Positions 7,752-14,605 of a DNA stretch of 19,814 bases are shown here, piece after piece. Where the stretch lies: positions 1-19,814 of the forward strand of contig QQUD01000236.1 in NCBI GenBank assembly GCA_008501785.1. Direction: 5' to 3'. The notes under the pieces were generated by a model that was given only the letters and a program-made list of their open reading frames with translations, ran no database searches and was not told the origin of the DNA. The stretch comes from Chloroflexota bacterium (lineage in GTDB: Bacteria > Chloroflexota > Anaerolineae > Promineifilales > Promineifilaceae). The position numbers were made by a program, and so were the translations under genes. Position 1 is the first letter of the stretch; every line of letters begins with the position of its first letter.

Positions 7752-8466
7752 TTTCTCTTTCCTTTTTTGTAAATATTAACAACCATCATATAATAAAATT
7801 ATTCTTGCTATTTCTAACTTTTTATTTGAACTTGGTTACATACGATTTTTAATCTTTTGCTTTTCTGCAATAATTAGTTTAAAGCGTTCTACGCATGACA
7901 AATATCCAGTAACCTTACAAATTATCTTACGATAATAAATATCGTAAGTCATATTGTAAGTTTTAGGCTCCATACTCAAATTCTGCATTTTCAAACATGC
8001 TATTAACCAAGTGAAAAATAATTTCGTCGTTATGCACATTGCAAAACTTTATTTGTCAACATCCCACCAACCACATTCAGGCTTCATCGAAGTATTCTAT
8101 TTCTTCTGTGATTACCTTTTTTCCTGCTATAAAATTCCCACACAAATTTTTAAAAAAACATCCAACTTATTTCAAGCAATACAAAACTTTGTTATCAAAA
8201 AGAAGATTGATGCATCTCTGTCAACTTTCTTTTGTCAATCAATGGATTATTCCATTTTAGTAAATTAAAGCTGTAACCAGTATCTGTTAGTTGTGTATCG
8301 GTAGCGACCTAATAATCGACTCAAAATTTATATTCCTTGAGCATTGTTAATCAGCTCAAAAAGTAAACCATGTTTGCTATAACCCCTTATGCAAATTTGT
8401 TTCTTTATCTTTTTGAGGAATATACGATATGAGCTGCCAGGTAGTAAGTTACGCTTTTTGATTTTT
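7752..8466. other. AT-rich intergenic region upstream of subtilase 2
   Basis: No convincing gene is seen. Open frames at 7836-8039 (minus) and 8011-8268 (plus) are AT-rich, lack ribosome-binding sites and resemble nothing I know. The stretch holds a strong inverted repeat at 7914-7960 and a weaker one, TTGAGC (8337-8342) with GCTCAA (8354-8359). It must contain the promoter of the second subtilase, but no hexamer pair stands out enough to call. Confidence 0.6.
7914..7960. repeat. Nested inverted repeat with 21-base arms
   Basis: CTTACGATA (7926-7934) and TATCGTAAG (7940-7948) form a perfect 9-bp stem around a 5-base loop. Outside a 5-base mismatch on each side, CTTACAA (7914-7920) pairs with TTGTAAG (7954-7960). 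Four copies of a CTTAC(A/G)A-type half-site are thus arranged symmetrically. It may be an operator or an RNA hairpin. No T run follows, so it is not a terminator. Confidence 0.75.
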
Positions 8467-8484
8467 AAGGAGGTTTTTATATAA
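8467..8484 (+). promoter_or_regulatory. Leader Shine-Dalgarno-like element of subtilase 2
   Basis: AAGGAGGT (8467-8474) is followed by TTTTATATAA, 89 bases before the true ATG at 8563. The layout matches the subtilase 1 leader (AAGGAGGT, two extra bases, TTTTATGTAG), with ATATAA replacing ATGTAG. No reading frame follows it at normal spacing. Its presence in both paralogous leaders argues against chance. Confidence 0.55.
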
Positions 8485-8535
8485 AAAACACAGTGGTTCT
8501 TCGTAACAAATATTCTTAATTAATTACCACAAGCA

Positions 8536-8558
8536 TCTCAATTTTTATTGAGAGGAGG
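8536..8558 (+). promoter_or_regulatory. Hairpin abutting the ribosome-binding site of subtilase 2
   Basis: TCTCAAT (8536-8542) and ATTGAGA (8547-8553) form a perfect 7-bp stem with a TTTT loop. The stem's last base is the first base of the Shine-Dalgarno AGGAGG (8553-8558), which stands four bases before the ATG at 8563. Such a hairpin could shield or position the site. No equivalent is seen at subtilase 1. Confidence 0.5.
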
Positions 8559-8562
8559 AAGC

Positions 8563-11500
8563 ATGTTCAAAGCCTTAAAGAAACGTAGCGTTTTTGGCGT
8601 ATTTTTGTTTGTTGTTCTTGTCCTTGCCCTGGTTCTTTCCACAACTTCATTAGGCCTGGCTCAGGAAGGAGTCCAACCTGATGATGGTGCAGTTACCCAA
8701 GGCGATACCTATCATGTAAACACAGATGACAAAGGGGCACCGGCTCCTGCTGCCCCAGTTCTCGCATTTGGTGCACAAACTGCACAAGCCAATCAACGGA
8801 CATCTGAAGCACTTGATGTCAGTGAGCTTGAAGCGGTCAGTATTATTGTTACCTTTGAAAATTCAGTTGACGCAAAACAACTTGAAGCACTCTCCGGTGG
8901 TAAAGTTGTTCACAGCTTCAGCAATGTCTTCAACGGCGCATCTCTCGTTTTAGCTGGCGACAAAGTTGATACAGTTGCCAACTTAAGAGGCGTCACTGGC
9001 GTTTATCTTGACACTGTGCAGCAGCTTGATACTGATGCAAGTCCAGAATTCATTGGCGCCCCGGCCATGTGGGATTCACTGGGCGGTCAGGACAACGCAG
9101 GCGAAGGCGTTATTGTTGGTATTCTCGACAGTGGTATTTGGCCAGAACATCCATCTGTTTCTGACCCAGATCCAGCAGGCAACGCATTCCCAGCACCACC
9201 AACCATCCCTGGTTCAAATGGTTTTGGTAGTGGTGGCCCACGCAGCACTTGTGACTTTGGAGATACAGCATATAATCCCGCTGATGATCCGTTTACTTGT
9301 AACAATAAGCTAATCGGCGCTTATGATTTCACAGACACATATAAAGTTGTTCGAGGATTGCTGCCCACAGAGTTTGACTCAGCACGTGACTCTAATGGTC
9401 ATGGTAGCCACACAATGACAACTTCTGCTGGTAATGGTGGCGTTGCAGCCACTCTACTCGGCGTTGATCGTGGAATCGTCTCTGGTATTGCCCCACGTGC
9501 ACATGTAATTGCCTACAAAGTGTGTGGCGCTACCGGTTGCTTCCAAAGTGACTCTGTTGCTGCTGTTGAACAAGCCATTCTGGACGATGTTGATGTAATC
9601 AACTTCTCTATTAGTGGTGGTGAAGATCCGTATGCTGATGCAGTTGAACAAGCATTTGCCATTGCTTATGACAATGGTGTATTTGTAGCTGCCTCTGCTG
9701 GTAACTCTGGCCCAGGTCCTGACACAGTTGCTCACCGTGGCCCGTGGACAATGACAGTTGGTGCGAGCACGAGTGATCGTCATTTCTTGAGCACCCTTAC
9801 ATTGGAAGCAGACAACGGCGACACACTGGAACTGGTTGGTGCTTCTGTAACTGCTGGCATCAGCACAGCAACCGATGTTATCTACCCACCAGCAGGTTCT
9901 GAATTGTGTTTAAACCCATTCGCTCCTGGTACATTCAATGGTGAAATTGTCCTTTGTCAACGTGGTGTTATTGCTCGTGTTTCTAAGAGCTTTAACGTAG
10001 CCGAAGGTGGCGCAGGTGGTATGGTGTTGTACAACCCCGTCAATCAGGGTCTGGCAACCGACAACCACTTCATTCCAAGTGTACATGTTGATGGGGATGA
10101 AGGCGTTATCTTAAATGATTTCATGGCTGCTCACACCGGTGTAACCGGTACCTTCACCGATGGTCTAGCAACGGCCGTTCCTGGTGATTGGATGGCTTCT
10201 TTCAGTTCCCGTGGTGGCCCAGGACAAACCCTTGGTATCAGCAAACCTGACATCACCGCCCCTGGTGTACAAATTCTGGCTGCAAACACGCCAATGCCAG
10301 AAGATCAAACCGGTGGTCAACCAGGTGAACTGTTCCAATCCATTCAAGGCACCTCCATGTCCAGCCCGCATATCGCTGGCTCGGCTGCATTAGTCGCTGC
10401 CTTGCATCCTGATTGGACCCCAGGCCAAATTAAATCAGCTTTGATGACTACCGCTAATACAAATCACATGAAAGAAGACGGTGCCACCCCTGCTGATCCA
10501 TTCGACTATGGTTCAGGACGTGTTGATCTGGCAACTGCTGGCAACCCAGGGTTGACCATCTCTGACACAACTGCAAACTTCGTGGCTCTTGAAAATGAGC
10601 TATGGCACGCTAACTACCCAAGCCTTTATGTACCAGTTATGCCTGGTGTTATCACATCTGAGCGTACCGTACACAGTGAACTCAATCAAACAAGCGTATG
10701 GCGCGCTTATGTTGACAGCCCAGACGATACGATCGTTGTCGTAAGTAAATACCTCGTCGTACAGGCCGGTGGTGATGAAACCTTTGACATTTACGTTGAT
10801 GCTAAAGACGTCCCGTTAGGCGAAGTACGTCATGCAACAGTAACCTACAAACGCCTGGGTGGCGCTCCAATGAGCTTGACCTTCCCAATCTCGTTTGTAC
10901 GTCAACAACCGGCGATCACATTAGAACACTCCTGTGACCCACTGGTATTTGCAAAACGTGACACTACAGATTGTACAATCACCATCCAAAACACCACCTT
11001 CGAAGAGCAATTTGGTAAGGTGTATGATGTTTTGCCACGCCAACTGCGCCTGGTTCGCAGAAGTGTAGATGGTGCATATGCATTTGGCAATAAAGCAATC
11101 TACGTTGAAGGAACCCTGGCTGGCGCTGAACCGCCAACAGTTGATGCAGCAGTTGATCCGCTTGCATCAGCATTCGGCTACTTCTCGCTAGCGTCACTTG
11201 GTGTATCCCCAATTAGCGGTACATCCGACGAAAGTATTTCCAACTTCAATGTGCCGTCATTTGAATTTGCTGGTGAAATCTACAGCCAGATTGGCATTGT
11301 TTCAAATGGGTACATCGTTGTTGGTGGTGGCACTGGTGCTGATGTTAATTTCATCAATACAGATCTTCCTGATGCTGCACCACCCAATAACGTGCTAGCA
11401 CCATTCTGGACAGATTTGAATCCAGCTGATGGTGGAGCTATGTATATTGGTGTACTCTCTGCTGGACCTGACAGTTGGATTGTTGTGGAATGGGAAGCTA

Positions 11501-11877
11501 TTCAAAACTGGGGTGACAGCGAACCCAATACCTTCCAGGTATGGATTGGCTTGAACGCACCTGATGACATTAGCTTCGTATATGCTAATGTTTCTGATGG
11601 CGACAGCGGCTTCCTGACAGTCGGTGCAGAAAATGCATTCGGCAACTCTGGTAATTCAGTTTACTACAATGGCGTTGGTACCGTACCAGCTCCATCAGCG
11701 ACTGGTTACGAAGTAGATGTATTCACCGTAGCGGGTGAACCTGGTGAATCTCACACGATTAGCTTCACCGCTAAGGGCGTTCGCCGTGGTGAATGGCAGA
11801 ACTGTGCAGAAGTTACCAGTGATTCATTCTTCGGCATCAACACGATGTGCGTAAATGGTGAGGTAACTCGTCCATAA
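8563..11877 (+). CDS. Secreted subtilisin-like serine protease (S8) with nidogen-like C-terminal region, copy 2
   Basis: The 1104-residue product starts at the ATG at 8563 (MFKALKKRS), which has AGGAGG four bases upstream. A TTG at 8548 lies in the hairpin before that site and is rejected. The order is: signal peptide (cut near GLA, about residue 33), I9-like propeptide (about 75-150), and S8 domain with Asp189 (GILDSGIWPE), His280 (NGHGSHTM), oxyanion Asn381 (SAGNSGPG) and Ser598 (GTSMSSPH). A PA insert lies near 445-520. C-terminal parts are a fibronectin-like segment, a DUF11-like segment (about 785-830) and a nidogen-like beta domain (about 890-1035, VLAPFWTDLNP and WIVVEWEAIQNW). It shares the MFK start, leader layout and convergent partner with copy 1, but the C-terminal domains differ, pointing to an old duplication with domain exchange. 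The enzyme appears intact and extracellular. Confidence 0.93.
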   Translation: MFKALKKRSVFGVFLFVVLVLALVLSTTSLGLAQEGVQPDDGAVTQGDTYHVNTDDKGAPAPAAPVLAFGAQTAQANQRTSEALDVSELEAVSIIVTFENSVDAKQLEALSGGKVVHSFSNVFNGASLVLAGDKVDTVANLRGVTGVYLDTVQQLDTDASPEFIGAPAMWDSLGGQDNAGEGVIVGILDSGIWPEHPSVSDPDPAGNAFPAPPTIPGSNGFGSGGPRSTCDFGDTAYNPADDPFTCNNKLIGAYDFTDTYKVVRGLLPTEFDSARDSNGHGSHTMTTSAGNGGVAATLLGVDRGIVSGIAPRAHVIAYKVCGATGCFQSDSVAAVEQAILDDVDVINFSISGGEDPYADAVEQAFAIAYDNGVFVAASAGNSGPGPDTVAHRGPWTMTVGASTSDRHFLSTLTLEADNGDTLELVGASVTAGISTATDVIYPPAGSELCLNPFAPGTFNGEIVLCQRGVIARVSKSFNVAEGGAGGMVLYNPVNQGLATDNHFIPSVHVDGDEGVILNDFMAAHTGVTGTFTDGLATAVPGDWMASFSSRGGPGQTLGISKPDITAPGVQILAANTPMPEDQTGGQPGELFQSIQGTSMSSPHIAGSAALVAALHPDWTPGQIKSALMTTANTNHMKEDGATPADPFDYGSGRVDLATAGNPGLTISDTTANFVALENELWHANYPSLYVPVMPGVITSERTVHSELNQTSVWRAYVDSPDDTIVVVSKYLVVQAGGDETFDIYVDAKDVPLGEVRHATVTYKRLGGAPMSLTFPISFVRQQPAITLEHSCDPLVFAKRDTTDCTITIQNTTFEEQFGKVYDVLPRQLRLVRRSVDGAYAFGNKAIYVEGTLAGAEPPTVDAAVDPLASAFGYFSLASLGVSPISGTSDESISNFNVPSFEFAGEIYSQIGIVSNGYIVVGGGTGADVNFINTDLPDAAPPNNVLAPFWTDLNPADGGAMYIGVLSAGPDSWIVVEWEAIQNWGDSEPNTFQVWIGLNAPDDISFVYANVSDGDSGFLTVGAENAFGNSGNSVYYNGVGTVPAPSATGYEVDVFTVAGEPGESHTISFTAKGVRRGEWQNCAEVTSDSFFGINTMCVNGEVTRP

Positions 11878-11886
11878 TGATCTAGT

Positions 11887-11920
11887 TTGACTTTAACTAC
11901 TATTTTCGGTAGTTAGTCAA
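11887..11920 (+). other. Hairpin just after subtilase 2
   Basis: TTGACT-tt-AACTAC (11887-11900) pairs with GTAGTTAGTCAA (11909-11920), a 12-bp stem with one 2-base bulge and an 8-base loop. It lies six bases before the terminator stem and lacks a T run. It may protect the 3' end of the message. Confidence 0.55.
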
Positions 11921-11925
11921 TAAGG

Positions 11926-11961
11926 AAGGGCGGACCTGATTTTCGGGTCCGCCCTTTTGTT
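11926..11961 (+). terminator. Intrinsic terminator of subtilase 2
   Basis: A perfect 11-bp GC-rich stem, AAGGGCGGACC (11926-11936) with GGTCCGCCCTT (11946-11956), is followed by TTGTTTTT. It occupies the gap between convergent genes, as the terminator at 6687-6725 does in the first module. Confidence 0.9.
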
Positions 11962-11962
11962 T

Positions 11963-12301
11963 TTATACGTTTCCGAATCCTGGAGGTGGTGATTTCATTT
12001 TACGACCAGCACCTGGATTTTCGCACAAAAATGGACCACGTTTTCCACCACCATGATAAGCAAAGGTGCGATTGCCATATTGCAGCAAAATGCGATAGCC
12101 ATCTTGCTGCACCTGTTTATAGGCCATGTCGGGATGGGGACACCCTAATCCAGCATTGGGCCAGACGACATTTTTGAATTCCACCAAACTGAGTTGATCT
12201 TTCGAAACAGATAATCGATGCGATAGATCGGACATCGCTTGCTGAATCAATGCAGATTCGGCCGAATTTGAAGGGATGGGTAGAGTTGGTTTAATTGGCA
12301 T
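11963..12301 (-). CDS. Small GCP/FLC-domain protein, partner of subtilase 2
   Basis: The 112-residue product starts at the ATG at 12301, which has GGAGG five bases upstream. An ATG at 12313 overlaps that ribosome-binding sequence, and a TAA in frame just above it rules out a longer N-terminus. Residues about 15-95 match the C-terminal domain of the lipoprotein at 6749-7387: VVWPNAGLGCPHPDMAYKQV, then QDG, YHGGG and PFLC, with Cys54 and Cys93 in equivalent places. Both proteins also end in a Pro-Pro-Gly segment. There is no signal peptide or lipobox, so this copy is either cytoplasmic or exported by an unknown route, a clear difference from its paralogue. It is convergent with subtilase 2 and only a few bases past its terminator. 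The domain family has no function I can name. Confidence 0.82.
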   Translation of the reverse strand: MPIKPTLPIPSNSAESALIQQAMSDLSHRLSVSKDQLSLVEFKNVVWPNAGLGCPHPDMAYKQVQQDGYRILLQYGNRTFAYHGGGKRGPFLCENPGAGRKMKSPPPGFGNV

Positions 12302-12440
12302 AATTTCCTCCATTTTTTCTTATTGTAACGGCAAAACGCTATGATTGGATTCTAATCGATCAATTTTCATTTGCCACTTTGATTAATTGTTTGCGAATGC
12401 TTAGGATTTGGGTAAGATCAGGTATCTGTCGAGACTCATC

Positions 12441-14297
12441 ATGAAAAACAAACTCGTCCTGCTTACAGTCGCCTTTGTGTTGGTGTGGGTGTCACTCGTG
12501 AACGCCCAGCAAGAACCGGTTCGTCTTAATTTGAAGCAACTGGAATCTGACAGCACGCCATTTGTGAATGAGCAGGAATACCCACAATTACAATTTGAAT
12601 TGGCTCCTCTGAATGAGGCAAATGTACCGCTTTCCGGTTTGTCAAACGCGAATTTCACGTTGGTGGATGGCATCACGACGCTGGATGATATTAATGTGGT
12701 TCCTATTGTTGATGTGGACCAGAAAGTATCGCTGCTGCTGGTACTTGATGTGAGTGGTCCCATGCAGGGGATAATGCCTCAGGTGCAAACGGCCGTTTCC
12801 AATCTCTACCTGGCCCTCGACCAAACAGATGAGTCCGCCGTAATCACCTTTGCCGCTTACGCTGATGGCACTACCATCAATGTCGATAAATTGCAAGGCC
12901 TCGACCCACTGCGTGAATGGGGATTCACCAACGATGAAGGTGCCCTACAAAATCTGGTCAATGCCCAGCGCATTGACCCCAATGCCGGAACGCCGCTCTA
13001 TGATGCGGTTTATAAAGGGGTACGGCTGACGACATCACAAGCAGCCAATCCGCGCCGTGCCATTGTTTTGTTGACCAATGGCGCCGATAAAAGCGGTGGT
13101 GAAGGCACAAGCGGCAGTCTAATTGCTAATGAAAACATTGTCATTGAAGAAGCACGCGATTTTAATGTACCTATTTTCACAATTGGCATTGGCGAAAACG
13201 TGGATACGGCATTTTTACAGCGAGCGGCTATTTTAACAGGTGGCACCTTTAACCACGTTGCCAGTCAGACAATTCCAGATGACGCATTGGCAGCCGTTGT
13301 GTATCAGTTGAAACAAGCGTATCGGGTTACGGCAACGGCCGTTACCCCCCCAGACAATGCGCCCCATCCGCTATCGATTACCGTCAGCAGCAGCGCAGGC
13401 ACTGGGGTGCAAATGGTCGATTTTCAGGCGTTTTACCCAGCGATTCCCCAAATTTTAGATACCCAGTTACGGCTGGCAAACGGCGAACTGCTCAGTTTGG
13501 AAAATGTGCGCAGTGCCAACGGCACGTTAACCTTTGTCCCCCAAATTGTGTCACGGCATCCACTCGCTGAAGTGAATTATTATGTGGATGATGTTCAAAT
13601 TTATACAGCGACTTCTGCTCCCTGGACGTTTACCTGGGACACCACAGCATTGGTTGCCAATCAACCATACTCCTTGATTGTTGAAGCTGTAGATACCAAA
13701 TCACAACAAGCAGCACGTTACCAAAAACAAATCATTATTGCACCTTGCAACTTGCTCTGTCGGGTTGGGCTGCCCTCGAAAATGACGCCTGTTTTGCTGG
13801 CCGTCATTTTACTGCTGGTGCTAGTTATTTTGGTTTTGCTATTGGCGGCGCGAACAAGGGTGGAAACGGCCGTTCCCACGACTGAGTCCATCCCAAAATC
13901 ATCTGTCCTGTCATCCCTCGATATACCACCCCCATCCCCGCGATACGGAGGCCCCATTCTACCAACCATCCCGCAAACCGAGCCGGATATGCCTATCGCT
14001 GGTACACCACCAACACCTGTTTTACGAAACGAAGAGACTAACGAATCATATTCTTTAAATTACGACCTGCGTGTCGGAAGTGACCCAAACACAAACATCC
14101 GGCTCACGGGTGACACGGTGGCCGAACACCACGCCATCATCAAGCGTGAAAACAGTCATTATGTGCTGGTCGTTATCCCTCGTCACAAAATGCACACCAG
14201 CATCAATCAACAACCAGTTCCAGATCGTCAGATTTTACAAGATGGGGACATCATTCATATCGGAAATCACCGCTTGCAGTTTGTTTTCTCACAATAA
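12441..14297 (+). CDS. Membrane protein with extracellular VWA and cytoplasmic FHA domain
   Basis: The 618-residue product starts at the ATG at 12441 (MKNKLVLLTVAFVLVWVS, a clear signal peptide). A TTG at 12408 would put 11 residues before it and is unlikely. The VWA domain (about 98-290) has a metal-site motif LDVSGPMQG at Asp103, but Pro107 replaces the second Ser of DxSxS. Thr184 is kept, and Asn213 (LLTNGAD) stands where Asp is usual, so metal binding may be altered. A bacterial Ig-like domain follows (about 374-435, VNYYVDDVQIY). A transmembrane helix (about 451-472) and a Pro-rich linker lead to an FHA domain (about 535-618, LRVGSDPNTN, AEHHAII, GDIIHIGNHRLQF). The FHA keeps Arg and His but has Ala-Glu where Ser-Arg normally contact phosphothreonine. 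The Ser/Thr kinase gene downstream on the same strand makes a shared signalling pathway plausible. Confidence 0.88.
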   Translation: MKNKLVLLTVAFVLVWVSLVNAQQEPVRLNLKQLESDSTPFVNEQEYPQLQFELAPLNEANVPLSGLSNANFTLVDGITTLDDINVVPIVDVDQKVSLLLVLDVSGPMQGIMPQVQTAVSNLYLALDQTDESAVITFAAYADGTTINVDKLQGLDPLREWGFTNDEGALQNLVNAQRIDPNAGTPLYDAVYKGVRLTTSQAANPRRAIVLLTNGADKSGGEGTSGSLIANENIVIEEARDFNVPIFTIGIGENVDTAFLQRAAILTGGTFNHVASQTIPDDALAAVVYQLKQAYRVTATAVTPPDNAPHPLSITVSSSAGTGVQMVDFQAFYPAIPQILDTQLRLANGELLSLENVRSANGTLTFVPQIVSRHPLAEVNYYVDDVQIYTATSAPWTFTWDTTALVANQPYSLIVEAVDTKSQQAARYQKQIIIAPCNLLCRVGLPSKMTPVLLAVILLLVLVILVLLLAARTRVETAVPTTESIPKSSVLSSLDIPPPSPRYGGPILPTIPQTEPDMPIAGTPPTPVLRNEETNESYSLNYDLRVGSDPNTNIRLTGDTVAEHHAIIKRENSHYVLVVIPRHKMHTSINQQPVPDRQILQDGDIIHIGNHRLQFVFSQ

Positions 14298-14544
14298 CAA
14301 TGCATGGTAAGGCACACATTTGAAGTGCGACACACCTTTGCACACCTGACATGAAGCAACATGTCGTTTCGAAGTCTTCCAAGAAATGCCCACTTTTTGC
14401 TCTACCAAGGCGACAGGGAGTCCTCAGCAGGCTTCGGAATGGCAGTTGGTGAGCCCTGCTAATAACTATACGATTGTGACATGTCAGGCTGGTAATATCG
14501 GTTATACTTGTACCTGTAACTAAATGTCCTTCAAAATCAAAAAA
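14298..14544. other. Intergenic region between the VWA-FHA gene and kinase 1
   Basis: No gene is supported here. GACATG (14348-14353) and CATGTC (14360-14365) form a perfect 6-bp inverted repeat. An imperfect one, AGCAGGCT with AGCCCTGCT, spans about 14425-14461. The related strings GGCACACATTTGAAGTGCG and GACACACCTTTGCACACC (about 14310-14346) suggest a degenerate repeat. GGTTATACT near 14501 resembles a -10 box, but no well-spaced -35 is seen. Confidence 0.5.
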
Positions 14545-14574
14545 ATCTGTGTCGATCTGTGTAAATCTGTGTCC
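14545..14574. repeat. Three tandem 10-bp repeats, ATCTGTGTnn
   Basis: ATCTGTGTCG, ATCTGTGTAA and ATCTGTGTCC follow one another without a gap, ending 31 bases before the ATG of kinase 1. Closely similar strings are, to my recollection, dispersed in intergenic DNA of many bacteria. A GTG within the repeat extends the kinase frame by 19 codons but codes for repeat, not protein. Confidence 0.8.
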
Positions 14575-14605
14575 CAAAATCCTACAGATCAAGCTAACCA
14601 AAACA

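Noticed and set aside
7836..8039. 67-codon minus-strand open frame
   Set aside because: It lies in AT-rich DNA, contains the inverted repeat at 7914-7960, has no ribosome-binding site, and its product is unrecognisable.
8011..8268. 85-codon plus-strand open frame
   Set aside because: It has no ribosome-binding site, is rich in Lys, Phe and Ser as expected from AT-rich non-coding DNA, and partly overlaps another spurious frame.
8548..8562. TTG start for subtilase 2
   Set aside because: It would translate the ribosome-binding site itself. The ATG at 8563 has good spacing and begins a signal peptide like that of subtilase 1.
14549..14605. GTG start giving kinase 1 19 extra residues
   Set aside because: The extra codons are the ATCTGTGT repeat, and the kinase domain begins normally from the ATG at 14606.
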